Assembly: GCA_016867315.1 (NCBI GenBank)
Contig: VGJV01000008.1
Span: 1 to 40,011, forward strand
DNA: 40,011 nucleotides
Source of the DNA: Candidatus Liptonbacteria bacterium
GTDB lineage: Bacteria > Patescibacteriota > Minisyncoccia > UBA6257 > 2-01-FULL-56-20
Reading direction: 5' to 3'
Position numbers and translations under genes: made by a program. Positions 1-9,166 of this stretch are shown here, piece by piece. Under the pieces are notes generated by a model. The model was not told where the DNA came from and made no database searches. It worked only from the letters and a program-made list of their open reading frames with translations. Every line of letters begins with the position of its first letter. Within the stretch, counting starts at the first letter, position 1.

Positions 1-75
1 GTAGTGTCAATTTTTGTCCAGAAATCCGAACCATTTTCAAAAAGGGTATTCCCTCCACGACACCTTTATCGATAA

Positions 76-660
76 TACAGGGCCATCCTTTCTCTCCCGA
101 CATTTGAGCGCACCTTCGTAGCCTTTGGAGCGATCCTCTTCAGTGATACGATCGGCTACTACACCGTAGCGCGCGGCAATCTCGATTTGAAAACCGCATT
201 CTTCCGGACGGCAACGCTCCCGACAGTCTATGCATTTCTCCTCGGAGTAGTAGTGAGTTTGGCACAAATCCCTTTGGGTGAAATATATTCCACCGCCACC
301 GGCTACTTCCGCGGGGCTTTCACAATCCTCGGAATGTTGATTTTAGGAGTCGCTCTGGCCGACATCAAAAAATATAAATGGGACTGGAAATTCTTTTCCG
401 TTCCTTTTTTCGCCAAATTCATTGTGTGGCCGGCGCTTATCCTTCTTGTCATAGCGCTTGATACTAATTTCTTCCATATATACGATCCCCTGATCCACAA
501 AGTCTTTCTGCTCCTCTCCATAATGCCCTTAGGCACGAACACCGTAGTATATGCGACCCAGCTGAATGTCTACCCCGAAAAAATCGCTACCACCGTGGTA
601 TTAAGCACGGCATTTTCCCTTTTGCTTATACCGATAGTAACCACTCTATTTTTGAAATAA
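76..660 (+). CDS. AEC-family (auxin efflux carrier-like) permease, C-terminal part; 5' end absent or frameshifted
   Basis: In-frame hydrophobic reading continues upstream of the listed start (TTG at 187) to codon 76 after TAA at 73-75; multiple TM segments; ...LGMLILGVALADIKKYKWDWKF...LLSIMPLGTNTVVYATQLNVYPEKIATTVVLST resembles AEC permease C-termini. Confidence 0.6.
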   Translation, partial: YRAILSLPTFERTFVAFGAILFSDTIGYYTVARGNLDLKTAFFRTATLPTVYAFLLGVVVSLAQIPLGEIYSTATGYFRGAFTILGMLILGVALADIKKYKWDWKFFSVPFFAKFIVWPALILLVIALDTNFFHIYDPLIHKVFLLLSIMPLGTNTVVYATQLNVYPEKIATTVVLSTAFSLLLIPIVTTLFLK

Positions 661-694
661 ATATACTGGAAACAAAGGAGTGAAATGTGTTGAG

Positions 695-765
695 CTGGGG
701 GACAGGGATTCGAACCCCGATACTCGCCTCCAAAGGGCGATGTCCTACCGTTAGACGATCCCCCA
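695..765 (-). tRNA. tRNA-Gln (anticodon TTG)
   Basis: Reverse complement TGGGGGATCGTCTAACGGTAGGACATCGCCCTTTGGAGGCGAGTATCGGGGTTCGAATCCCTGTCCCCCAG folds as a cloverleaf: acceptor TGGGGGA/TCCCCCA, anticodon stem TCGCC/GGCGA with loop CTTTGGA, T arm GGTTCGAATCC; CCA not encoded. Confidence 0.93.
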
Positions 766-849
766 GCACAGCACACTTAAGAACACTATGCAGTGCCGAG
801 TATAGCGTTTTCCGCTCTTTTTTGGAAGCGTAATGCTAAAATAAACTTC

Positions 850-1452
850 ATGAGAAAACTAATCGTGCTCGAATTCATAACGTTAGATGGAGTAATGCAA
901 GCGCCAGGGGGTCCAGAAGAGGATACTTCAGATGGTTTCAAATATGGGGGTTGGACTGTTCCCTACTTCGACGAATTTGCGGGTAAAGCTATGGAAGAAC
1001 AAATGCCTTTGGAACGAGCCGACCTGCTTCTGGGCCGAAAGACATACGAAATATTTTCAAGCTATTGGCCGCACCATGCTCAAGATTGGCCCGGAATAAA
1101 CGATGTGAAGAAGTATGTTGCGTCTCACGATGCTTCGCTGAAGCTCAGCTGGGAAAATTCTGTACTCCTTACCGGAAATGTTGCCGAGGAAGTGAGGAAA
1201 CTTAAAAGCACGAACGATCGCGACCTGCAGGTTTGGGGAAGCGGCAACTTGATTCAAACTCTTCTGAAGAACGACCTCGTCGATAAACTTTGCCTGAAAA
1301 TTTTCCCAATCACGCTGGGTTCCGGTAAACGCTTATTTGCCGAAGGTACGATTCCCGCGGCATTCACATTGACTGATAGCAAAGTTTCTCCAAAGGGAGT
1401 TATTTTTGCGAACTACGAACGCGCCGGGAAAGTGGAAACGGGATCGTTTTAA
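850..1452 (+). CDS. Dihydrofolate reductase family protein (RibD C-terminal-like)
   Basis: MRKLIVLEFITLDGVMQAPGGPEED...LLLGRKTYEIFSSYWP...LQVWGSGNLIQTLLKNDLVDKL; start trimmed from 793 to ATG at 850. Confidence 0.85.
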   Translation: MRKLIVLEFITLDGVMQAPGGPEEDTSDGFKYGGWTVPYFDEFAGKAMEEQMPLERADLLLGRKTYEIFSSYWPHHAQDWPGINDVKKYVASHDASLKLSWENSVLLTGNVAEEVRKLKSTNDRDLQVWGSGNLIQTLLKNDLVDKLCLKIFPITLGSGKRLFAEGTIPAAFTLTDSKVSPKGVIFANYERAGKVETGSF

Positions 1453-1454
1453 GA

Positions 1455-1967
1455 ATGGACAATAATCTCAACAACCGAATAGCTGTGGCAAAAGAACTCT
1501 TGCGCACGATCCGATTTGCCGCGATGGCTACCGTGAACGCCGATGGTAGTCCACTGAACTCTCCTTTATTCTTTATTCCAGATCCTAAACTTAAATATTT
1601 TTATTGGGGCTCGCACCCGGATTCGCTCCATTCTCAAAACGCGCTCCACACCGGAAAAATTTTTGCGACGATCTTTGATGAACGAGGAGGGCTCTACATG
1701 GCGGCCGAAAATGCTCATATCCTCGAAGGTGGAAAACTCGCAAGCGCGCTTGAAGCCCACAACGTTGCCCGCGCCCGCTTCAATAAGAAACCTATTACGA
1801 TTGATTATTACACGGGCGCAAACCCGCAACGCATGTGGGCGGCTACAATAACCCATTTCTGGGTGAATCTCATGGAAAGAGACGCAGATGGCCGCTTGAT
1901 AAGAGATTCGAAACAGGAAATCTCTAGAGAAAATTTGTCTAATGCTTTTCAAAACTCCTCCTTCTGA
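1455..1967 (+). CDS. Pyridoxamine 5'-phosphate oxidase-family (FMN-binding split barrel) protein
   Basis: RFAAMATVNADGSPLNSPLFFIPDPKLKYFYWGSHPDSLHSQNAL pattern. Confidence 0.75.
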   Translation: MDNNLNNRIAVAKELLRTIRFAAMATVNADGSPLNSPLFFIPDPKLKYFYWGSHPDSLHSQNALHTGKIFATIFDERGGLYMAAENAHILEGGKLASALEAHNVARARFNKKPITIDYYTGANPQRMWAATITHFWVNLMERDADGRLIRDSKQEISRENLSNAFQNSSF

Positions 1968-2340
1968 TTTTAAAAAAGAAATTGATGTGGTTGGTTGCTA
2001 TCTCGAACACGAGGGAAAATTCGTACTCCTCCGCCGCGAAGAGTCAAAAACTCACGGCGGCAAATGGGGCCTCCCCGCAGGAAAAGTTCACGCTGGGGAA
2101 ACAATACAAGCCGCAATGGCGCGGGAAATCAAAGAAGAAACCGGAGTGGAACTCGAAGAAAATAAACTTCACCATCTCGGCTCTCTTGCGGTGCGAAACA
2201 ACGGACACGATCTGGACTACCATATGTTCACAGCCAAACTTGCCGAAAAGCCTGAAATCCAAATAAGTCCCGCGGAACATCGAGATTTTGCCTGGGTCTC
2301 CCCCGCCGAAGCTCTTCAATCCACACATTTCTATTCATAG
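1942..2340 (+). CDS. NUDIX hydrolase
   Basis: Nudix box GKVHAGETIQAAMAREIKEETGVEL; overlaps the upstream gene by 26 nt. Confidence 0.9.
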   Translation: MLFKTPPSDFKKEIDVVGCYLEHEGKFVLLRREESKTHGGKWGLPAGKVHAGETIQAAMAREIKEETGVELEENKLHHLGSLAVRNNGHDLDYHMFTAKLAEKPEIQISPAEHRDFAWVSPAEALQSTHFYS

Positions 2341-2378
2341 AATGAATATGACAAACCGAATATTAAAGTGAGATTAAT

Positions 2379-3821
2379 CTATTGAGCGTTCAACGCCGCT
2401 CGAGTACTCGCATCAACAGTCCCGGATTGCGTGAGGCCTTTCGCCTTTTGATACTTGATTACCGCCTGCTTTGTAAGAGAACCGAAGAATCCCGTCACTT
2501 CCTCGGAATAATATCCCTCCGCAGTAAGCCGCTGCTGAAGCGCAGTCACATCCTCCCCCTTCGAACCGATCGAAAGTGAGGAGTTGAACTTATGTTTTCC
2601 GCCGGATATTGCCGCAGTACTTGCCGCTGAAGTGGATGGCTTTACCGCAGACAAACTTCCCGCGACCTTCGAAACCAGCGCCTGGAGAGTTCCCTGCATA
2701 GCCTGCAATTCAGAAAGCATCTGCGTAAGCTTCGTTTGAAGGGTTTTGATTTCTACCAAAATTTCCGCAGTCGAGGCGATGTTCGCCGCTGTCGTAGTCG
2801 TAGACTGCAGTATCGGTGCGGCAGGCGCAGAAGGAGCAGGAGAAGTGGTAGCCGGAGTAGTTACCGGCAAGGTAGTCTGAACGGTCGTTCCAGGAGCAGC
2901 GTTCGTGATAGAGAAGAAGAGGGTTCCGCAACGGTTGGAATTCAAGGGATCACACACAGTAACAAAGGTAGAACCCGCCCCTAATGCCGTAAGGGATAAA
3001 ACATTATTTCCCACGCTCGCCTGCACCAGATTAGGATTAGGACTATTTTCTAATCGAAACTTCTCCGAGCCTCCAGCAAGCGCGACATTCAGAGTCTGCC
3101 CAACAGTAAGTGTGGGATTCGAGACACTGAAAGTAATGTTGGGATTCGTCACCGTGGCCGCGGTCGTAGTGGCAGTGGTTGCATTCGTATTTCCTACTGC
3201 GGCAGTGAGAGAACCGCACACGTTCGGAGTCACTGAACAAAGAGAAATAACTGTGCTTCCATCAGAAAGCCCGTTGATCGTAAGCATGGAGCCACTCACT
3301 GATTGAGTAGCCACCGATGCACTCGTAGTTCCCGAAATATAATAGCCACTGCCGCCGGAAAGCTTTACCGTTATCGCCTGCCCTTTATTGATGGTGAGGA
3401 TTGAAGGACTGAAAGTGATCGCACTCGCATTCACTGTTCCTGTGTTGCCCGAAGTGTTCGTAGTATTCGTACTCGCCCCGTACGGCCACGTCTGCGTCGT
3501 AGATTGCTGCCCGTTCACCAGTACATACACCTGACTTGCGGGATTTATCCCGTACGCAATCGAACTGATAGTAGTGGTAAGCGCTCCATTCGAATCCGTG
3601 ATTCCCAAGGAAGCCAAGGAATCTCCAGACGCTCCTCCAATGTTATAGCGAAGCGTCGCACCCATATTAGGATCTCCGTTTATAACTAATTGCACCTGAT
3701 CCCCGGTCGTATTAGTAAGGGTAACAGTAGGAGTTGCCGCATAAGCATTTCCACCGACCATAAAGAATACAATGGCGACCAAAAACCCCACTATCTCAAA
3801 AATTTTTTGTGGCATAGTCAT
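2379..3821 (-). CDS. Secreted protein with C-terminal peptidoglycan-binding domain
   Basis: Signal peptide MPQKIFEIVGFLVAIVFFMVGGNAYA, Ser/Thr-rich body, C-term SLSIGSKGEDVTALQQRLTAEGYYSEEVTGFFGSLTKQAVIKYQKAKGL. Confidence 0.8.
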   Translation of the reverse strand: MTMPQKIFEIVGFLVAIVFFMVGGNAYAATPTVTLTNTTGDQVQLVINGDPNMGATLRYNIGGASGDSLASLGITDSNGALTTTISSIAYGINPASQVYVLVNGQQSTTQTWPYGASTNTTNTSGNTGTVNASAITFSPSILTINKGQAITVKLSGGSGYYISGTTSASVATQSVSGSMLTINGLSDGSTVISLCSVTPNVCGSLTAAVGNTNATTATTTAATVTNPNITFSVSNPTLTVGQTLNVALAGGSEKFRLENSPNPNLVQASVGNNVLSLTALGAGSTFVTVCDPLNSNRCGTLFFSITNAAPGTTVQTTLPVTTPATTSPAPSAPAAPILQSTTTTAANIASTAEILVEIKTLQTKLTQMLSELQAMQGTLQALVSKVAGSLSAVKPSTSAASTAAISGGKHKFNSSLSIGSKGEDVTALQQRLTAEGYYSEEVTGFFGSLTKQAVIKYQKAKGLTQSGTVDASTRAALNAQ

Positions 3822-3891
3822 ATTTTCCACCAATACGCCAAATACGCAAGAGCCCACGCGAGACTCTTTATGCTAGGATAAAACAAACGAA

Positions 3892-3987
3892 TTAGGCAGT
3901 CCGGGCCCAGATCATAAGGGCCACAGAAATGAGGATCCCTACAATCGCAAGGACTATAGCGATCCTCGATATTACCGCATCCAACAT
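3892..3987 (-). CDS. Putative 31-aa single-TM microprotein
   Basis: ATG...TAA on minus strand: MLDAVISRIAIVLAIVGILISVALMIWARTA; fills an otherwise empty intergenic region. Confidence 0.4.
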   Translation of the reverse strand: MLDAVISRIAIVLAIVGILISVALMIWARTA

Positions 3988-4014
3988 GGTAGCTTAATGT
4001 GAGTATAACATTTC

Positions 4015-4370
4015 ATGATCGAAAAAATTCAAATCCCTTCTTCTTTGGGGAAAAAATTGGTCGCAGCAGTCCACTACCCGGAAAGCCAAATGGACCCGCC
4101 TGCCGGCGAGGCAAGTAAATTGGCGATTCTCTGCCCGGGATATTTGGATACAAAGGAATACCCGCACCTTATCGAACTCGCGAAGACGCTCGCTGAAAAG
4201 GGTTACACCTCGGTCCGATTCGATCCCACGGGCACCTGGGAAAGTGAAGGAGATATCGCCGAGTACACTACCTCTCAATTTTTAAAAGATATTCAAAGTG
4301 TGCTGGAATACATGCTTCGAGAAAGAAGCTACGAACATATTCTTCTAGGCGGCCACAGCCGCGGTGGAAT
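4015..4370 (+). pseudogene. Alpha/beta hydrolase, truncated just after the nucleophile elbow
   Basis: LCPGYLDTKEYPHLIELAKTLAEKGYTSVRFDPTGTWESEG...ILLGGHSRGG, then unrelated KRRLINLQLLNNPT and stop; C-terminal catalytic region absent. Confidence 0.7.
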
Positions 4371-4439
4371 GAAGCGACGTCTTATAAATCTACAATTATT
4401 AAATAACCCCACTTAGTAACTCCGTGCCTCACGGGAGCG

Positions 4440-4480
4440 ATCCCAGCCGTTTTATAATATTTCCTAAAAACGGCTGGGAT
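4440..4480. repeat. Strong hairpin (14-bp arms), possible terminator
   Basis: ATCCCAGCCGTTTT (4440-4453) / AAAACGGCTGGGAT (4467-4480), 13-nt spacer. Confidence 0.7.
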
Positions 4481-4707
4481 TTGTGCGCTCACAGGGCGGG
4501 CGGGGCAAGCACGATAAGAATAGTTGTGCCTAGCACAATCCACTTATTGAGTTACCACGACCAGTCTCGAAGTCACAGAAGTTTAGAGCTACCACTAAAC
4601 GCGAAGAGGAAGCGCCTCGTCTCGCCGCAAGGACGGAGAAATGAACAATCTCAAGTAATCACAAAGTGACATAATACAAATGTTCATTTTGTAGTCTGAA
4701 GCGGCGA

Positions 4708-4801
4708 ACCAAAACCAAAAATTTCCTTTCCACTTTTTGTCGGCTCCCCCCACACCCCCCGCCGAAAACATTAAGAAAGGAAGGAAAACTTTTGGTTTTG
4801 T
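4708..4801. repeat. Long imperfect inverted repeat with C-rich loop
   Basis: accaaaaccaaaaatttcctttccactttttgtcggc versus reverse complement of gccgaaaacattaagaaaggaaggaaaacttttggttttgt; loop tccccccacacccccc. Confidence 0.6.
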
Positions 4802-4892
4802 ACCGCGACCGAAGGGAGCGGACGAGGCGCGCATCATTCTGCATCCGGATTGTTTTGGAAAAAAGTTCGGATTTTGTTCAGGAGACACAGCA

Positions 4893-5483
4893 ATGAAAAA
4901 CATTGTGCCAAAGGACACGAGGTATGTTCCCTTAACGCAGCAAAATTCTTGCTGCGTGCCGACCAGCATCAGCATGGTCATGTACCGGCTCGGCATACCG
5001 CTCATGCCGCAGGAGCTGCTCGGCCATCACCTCGGGCTTATTATCGACGCTAAACATAAGCGTCTGTTTTGGAACGTCAGAACAGGGAAGCGACCCAAGG
5101 CGGGTTACGGTACACAAATAGATACGGAGCCACATGAAATAAATGCAGTGTTCAGAAAATTAAAGATTCCTATTACGGTGAGCACTCACCCGATTACTGA
5201 ATTCCGGACGAAGGCAGACTTGGTGGCCTTCATCTCGGATGCTCTATATGAAGATACTGACCTAATCGTCATCTTGGCGAGCGATGCTCTGAACGGTACA
5301 CGGAAACGTAACGGGCATGCATGTGTCGTAGATAGGATATATCCTCCACGGAACATCATCCGCTTGGTTGACCCATCCGCTGTTCAGCCAAAATGGAGAG
5401 AGATATCTATCAATACGTTCATACGCGCGGTGAAGCTCCATCCGGCACAAAACGGAAGGCTATTGAAACTCGTCCGAAAGTAA
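4893..5483 (+). CDS. C39-like (papain-fold) cysteine peptidase-like protein
   Basis: QQNSCCVPTSISMVMYRLGI (Gln/Cys motif), GHACVVDRIY (His motif), RLVDPS (Asp motif) in the order typical of C39-like domains; start trimmed from 4737. Confidence 0.55.
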   Translation: MKNIVPKDTRYVPLTQQNSCCVPTSISMVMYRLGIPLMPQELLGHHLGLIIDAKHKRLFWNVRTGKRPKAGYGTQIDTEPHEINAVFRKLKIPITVSTHPITEFRTKADLVAFISDALYEDTDLIVILASDALNGTRKRNGHACVVDRIYPPRNIIRLVDPSAVQPKWREISINTFIRAVKLHPAQNGRLLKLVRK

Positions 5484-5579
5484 TTGCAGCACGTTTGTAC
5501 GTTTCTAATAGATTCGTAGTTCGCCTGCCTTCGCGGGCAGGTAGTGCAACAAATCTCTGCCGTATACGTCAGAAGGTAT

Positions 5580-6158
5580 ATGGCGCAACTTTTGATACCT
5601 GTTTCGACCGAAGACCATGTACTCGGGAACCCCGAAGCGCTCCTTTCTATTGTGGAATACGCTGACTTTGAAAGTCCGGAGTGTCGCAAAGCGGCAGAGG
5701 TGATGCGACGCGTCGTTACCGCGCATCGAGATGATATTGTCTACGCCTTTCGCCACTTTCCGCTTGAGGAACTCCACCCTGAGGCTGAGCGCGCCGCAGA
5801 AGCAGCAGAAGCAGCTGGCGCCCAAGGCGAAGACAAGTTCTGGGAAATGCACGATATGCTTTTTGCAAATCAAGATGCGCTTGACGATGACAGCCTCAAC
5901 CTCTACGCAGATATGATAGAGCTCAATACGGAGCAATTCAGAGCAGACTTGGAAGCACGCGTCTATGCGGGGCGAGTACATCGCGACCATATGCGCGCAC
6001 TTCAAAACGGTACCAGGCAAGCGCCGTCATTTTTCGTAAGCAATCAACTCTACGCAGGAGTCTATAGTTTTCGTGAGCTTCTCCGAGCTATTAGGGCAGG
6101 CAAGCGCCGCATCTGGAACAAATATAAGTGCAGCCAAAAAAGCCACGATATACATTAA
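5580..6158 (+). CDS. DsbA-like thioredoxin-fold protein with SPEC in place of CPxC
   Basis: DHVLGNPEALLSIVEYADFESPECRKAAEVMRRV...FRHFPLEELHPEAERAAEAAEAAGAQGEDKFWEMHDMLF...TRQAPSFFVSNQLYAG. Confidence 0.75.
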   Translation: MAQLLIPVSTEDHVLGNPEALLSIVEYADFESPECRKAAEVMRRVVTAHRDDIVYAFRHFPLEELHPEAERAAEAAEAAGAQGEDKFWEMHDMLFANQDALDDDSLNLYADMIELNTEQFRADLEARVYAGRVHRDHMRALQNGTRQAPSFFVSNQLYAGVYSFRELLRAIRAGKRRIWNKYKCSQKSHDIH

Positions 6159-6265
6159 CCCCGTTACTCCCGGACTGCGTTTGGGGAAAATCCACTTGAA
6201 TTTTGAACTGTAAGACCGGTACTCCGATCCCTCAATATCAGAGTTAGGGAGTAACGGGGTTAATC
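6155..6265. repeat. Perfect 18-bp inverted repeat with 75-bp spacer
   Basis: attaaccccgttactccc (6155-6172) / gggagtaacggggttaat (6248-6265). Confidence 0.9.
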
Positions 6266-6365
6266 TATTCTTCATAGAATTCCGATTCTACGGAAGTGTG
6301 AGAAGTTGTCTAGACCCATAGAAACCCTTTATTTCCAGAGGCTCCGGCTAAATGAATTTTACATG

Positions 6366-6371
6366 TATAAT
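6366..6371 (+). promoter_or_regulatory. Putative -10 element upstream of prs
   Basis: TATAAT about 33 nt upstream of the ATG; no clear -35. Confidence 0.4.
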
Positions 6372-6403
6372 GCAGAGGACCCGTTTTCGATATTATTTAG
6401 GAT

Positions 6404-7366
6404 ATGAAGGCGAAACTAAGAATATTTTCCGGTCAGACTTCAAACGATCTCAATAAAGAAATTGTGAAGATTTTAGGCATTCCCATGGGGAAAGCGGAGG
6501 TCTCCCGCCACTCCGACGGGGAAGTAAGGGTGCAAATTGAAGAAGACGTGCGCGGAATGGACGTTTTTATAGTAAATAGCACCCATCCCCCGCTTGAGAA
6601 TCTCATGGACATGCTTCTCTTAGCCGACGCTGCACGCCGAGCCTCTGCCGGCCGCATTACGCTCGTTCCCACTTATTTAAGCTACAACCGCCAGGACAGG
6701 AAAGATCGGCCTCGAGTACCCATCAGTTCGCATGTATTGATCCAAATGCTGGGAAATTCGGGCGCAGATCGAATTCTCCTTTTCGACGTACACTCCGAAC
6801 CCACAATGGGCTTCTTCGACAATAAAATAGTAGTAGACCATCTCTATGCCTCAGTCGTGAGCGTCCCTTATCTTAAGAAAATAATCCCGAAACCCTTCGT
6901 AGTCGCCTCCCCCGATAAGGGCGGGGGACCTCGCGCTGAAGCCTATGCGCGACGGCTCGGGATGGAAGACTATGTGCTTTTTACGAAAATCCGTCCCAAA
7001 GCGGGAGAGATAAACAAAAAACTCATCAAAATCATCGGGGAGGTTGAGGGGAAAAATGTGCTCTTTGTAGATGACATGATCGATACCGGCTCTACCCTCA
7101 TCGCCGATGCCGCCGCAGCGAAGCAAGCCGGAGCCAAAAAGATATATGCGCTGGCCACGCACGGAGTACTCTCCGGAAATGCCGTAAAAAACCTGGACGA
7201 AAGCGAGATCGAAGAACTTATTATCACGAATACTATTCCCCACGCCATGCCTAAACTAAAAACGAAGCGCTTAAAGATTACGATACTCCCGATGGCCCCG
7301 CTCATCGCCGGCGCAATATCGAGAATTCATGAGGGAAAGCCTCTCTCCCCGTTAATTCTCCAATGA
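6404..7366 (+). CDS. prs: Ribose-phosphate pyrophosphokinase
   Basis: KIFSGQTSNDLNKEI, SDGEVRVQIEEDVRGMDVFIVNST, RQDRKDRPRVPISS, VLFVDDMIDTGSTL. Confidence 0.95.
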   Translation: MKAKLRIFSGQTSNDLNKEIVKILGIPMGKAEVSRHSDGEVRVQIEEDVRGMDVFIVNSTHPPLENLMDMLLLADAARRASAGRITLVPTYLSYNRQDRKDRPRVPISSHVLIQMLGNSGADRILLFDVHSEPTMGFFDNKIVVDHLYASVVSVPYLKKIIPKPFVVASPDKGGGPRAEAYARRLGMEDYVLFTKIRPKAGEINKKLIKIIGEVEGKNVLFVDDMIDTGSTLIADAAAAKQAGAKKIYALATHGVLSGNAVKNLDESEIEELIITNTIPHAMPKLKTKRLKITILPMAPLIAGAISRIHEGKPLSPLILQ

Positions 7367-8376
7367 ACCCCGACGCCATAAGGGTCTCCGGGTTATCGAA
7401 AAAATTTACTTTCCCCGTAAAGGAAAGTTCTTCAAACTGGATCCGGAATCTTTTGTTCCCACAAACAAGGGAAATCACCGCCGTAGATGCTATCTCCTTC
7501 GCAGTAAAACCCGGCGAGCGAGTGGCATTTATTGGCCCCAACGGTGCAGGCAAATCAACCACGATAAAGATGCTCACCGGAATCCTTTTCCCGACCCTGG
7601 GCGAAATCAAAGTATTAGAGCTCGATCCCGCAAAAGACCGCAAGAAACTCGCCTATAAGATAGGCACCGTGTTCGGTCAACGCTCTCAGCTCCTGCCTAA
7701 TTTGCCCCTTACCGATTCCCTCGAATTCTTTGGAGTAATGTATGACCTCCCGAATCGCGATATTCGCAATCGGATTCGAGAACTTACCGATCTATTTCAA
7801 TTACACGCGTTTGTAGACCAACCAGTACGAAAACTTTCCCTGGGACAACGCATGCGTGCCGAAGTAGCCGCCGCGCTCATGCATAAGCCCGAAATCATAT
7901 TTCTCGACGAACCGACGATTGGTCTCGATGTGGTAGCTAAAAAGTCTTTAAGAGATTTACTCCTCACCATCAACAAAGAAGAAAGCACTACTATTTTCTT
8001 AACCTCGCATGATGTGGGAGATATTGAATCCCTCTGCACGCGCACGATCGTCATAAATCATGGGAAAATTATCAAAGACCTTCCTACTCGAGAACTTGCC
8101 CGTACGTTCGTATACGAAAAATATATAGACCTCATTCCTGAGAAGTCTTTCGAGCACTTCCCCGACCTTCCGGAGGGAATCCGCTATCTCACTCAAAACA
8201 AAAATAAAATAACGGTAGTAGTAGACAACAATACTATCGGGCTTCAGGAATCGCTTAAAAAATTATTGGATCTTTTTGAAGTGGAAGACATCGATGTGTA
8301 TAGCGCGGATCTTGAGGCCGTAATCAGGCACATTTACGAAAAAGTCCCTCATGAAAGAACTCCGACTCGCAAATAA
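7363..8376 (+). CDS. ABC transporter ATP-binding protein (ABC-2 exporter type)
   Basis: Walker A GPNGAGKST, signature LSLGQRMRAEVAAAL, Walker B IIFLDEPTIGLD. Confidence 0.95.
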   Translation: MNPDAIRVSGLSKKFTFPVKESSSNWIRNLLFPQTREITAVDAISFAVKPGERVAFIGPNGAGKSTTIKMLTGILFPTLGEIKVLELDPAKDRKKLAYKIGTVFGQRSQLLPNLPLTDSLEFFGVMYDLPNRDIRNRIRELTDLFQLHAFVDQPVRKLSLGQRMRAEVAAALMHKPEIIFLDEPTIGLDVVAKKSLRDLLLTINKEESTTIFLTSHDVGDIESLCTRTIVINHGKIIKDLPTRELARTFVYEKYIDLIPEKSFEHFPDLPEGIRYLTQNKNKITVVVDNNTIGLQESLKKLLDLFEVEDIDVYSADLEAVIRHIYEKVPHERTPTRK

Positions 8377-9151
8377 GATCGTTACTACTCAAATTAAAGA
8401 CAGGATCCACTATCCTGGCCGGCTTGTGGCAGACACGCTGGCCAATATAGGCCGCTGTGGGATTCTTCTTCTGCTCTACTGGTACGTATTCAACCTCCGC
8501 GAAGGCACGATTCAGAACACCACTTTTTTGCTTGTAGCCTGGAGCATGTTTTTCTACTTCGCTTTTTCAGTCCTGAGACTGCGAGACATCGGTAAAACAA
8601 TTATGGAAGATGTGCGCTCCGGTACCGTGGAGATACTCTTGAATAAACCGATCTCATATATTTTGTATCGAGCGTGGTGGCAATTAGGCGGTGGACTCTA
8701 TTCCTTTTTGGTAATTGGAATAATAGGAACAATACTCCTCACTACTCTCATAGGCATTCCTGATACCATGATGAACCTCACCTTCGCCCTTTCCCTCGCC
8801 GCAGTCTTCATACTCGGAATAGTACTTTCTCTCATTCTCTATTCAATCGTAGGAATGTTGGCTTTTTGGATCGAAGAAATAAGACCGATATTCTGGATGG
8901 TGGACAAATCCGTAATGATTTTAGGAGGCTCCTATCTCCCCATCGCCCTATTCCCGGACATTATGTATAAACTCGCCATATGGAGTCCTTTTGGAGCTTC
9001 GCAATTCGTTACTCATACGATGTACCCCTCCTGGACTCGTGAGTGGTATAGCTTTGTAGGAATTCAGCTTTTTTGGATCGCAATACTCGGAATGTTTACA
9101 TATTTCTTGTTTCAAAAAGCCAAACAAAAATTATCCGTAAATGGAGGATAA
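8351..9151 (+). CDS. ABC-2 family permease
   Basis: Polytopic membrane protein overlapping the ATPase gene; second permease follows. Confidence 0.85.
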   Translation: MKELRLANKIVTTQIKDRIHYPGRLVADTLANIGRCGILLLLYWYVFNLREGTIQNTTFLLVAWSMFFYFAFSVLRLRDIGKTIMEDVRSGTVEILLNKPISYILYRAWWQLGGGLYSFLVIGIIGTILLTTLIGIPDTMMNLTFALSLAAVFILGIVLSLILYSIVGMLAFWIEEIRPIFWMVDKSVMILGGSYLPIALFPDIMYKLAIWSPFGASQFVTHTMYPSWTREWYSFVGIQLFWIAILGMFTYFLFQKAKQKLSVNGG

Positions 9152-9166
9152 AAAAATTACTGAACC

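Noticed and set aside
4424-4669. 81-aa ORF
   Set aside because: Runs through hairpins, no recognisable protein character.
6027-6275. Minus-strand 82-aa ORF with signal-peptide-like stretch
   Set aside because: Overlaps the DsbA-like gene and starts just beyond the 111-bp inverted repeat; likely chance.
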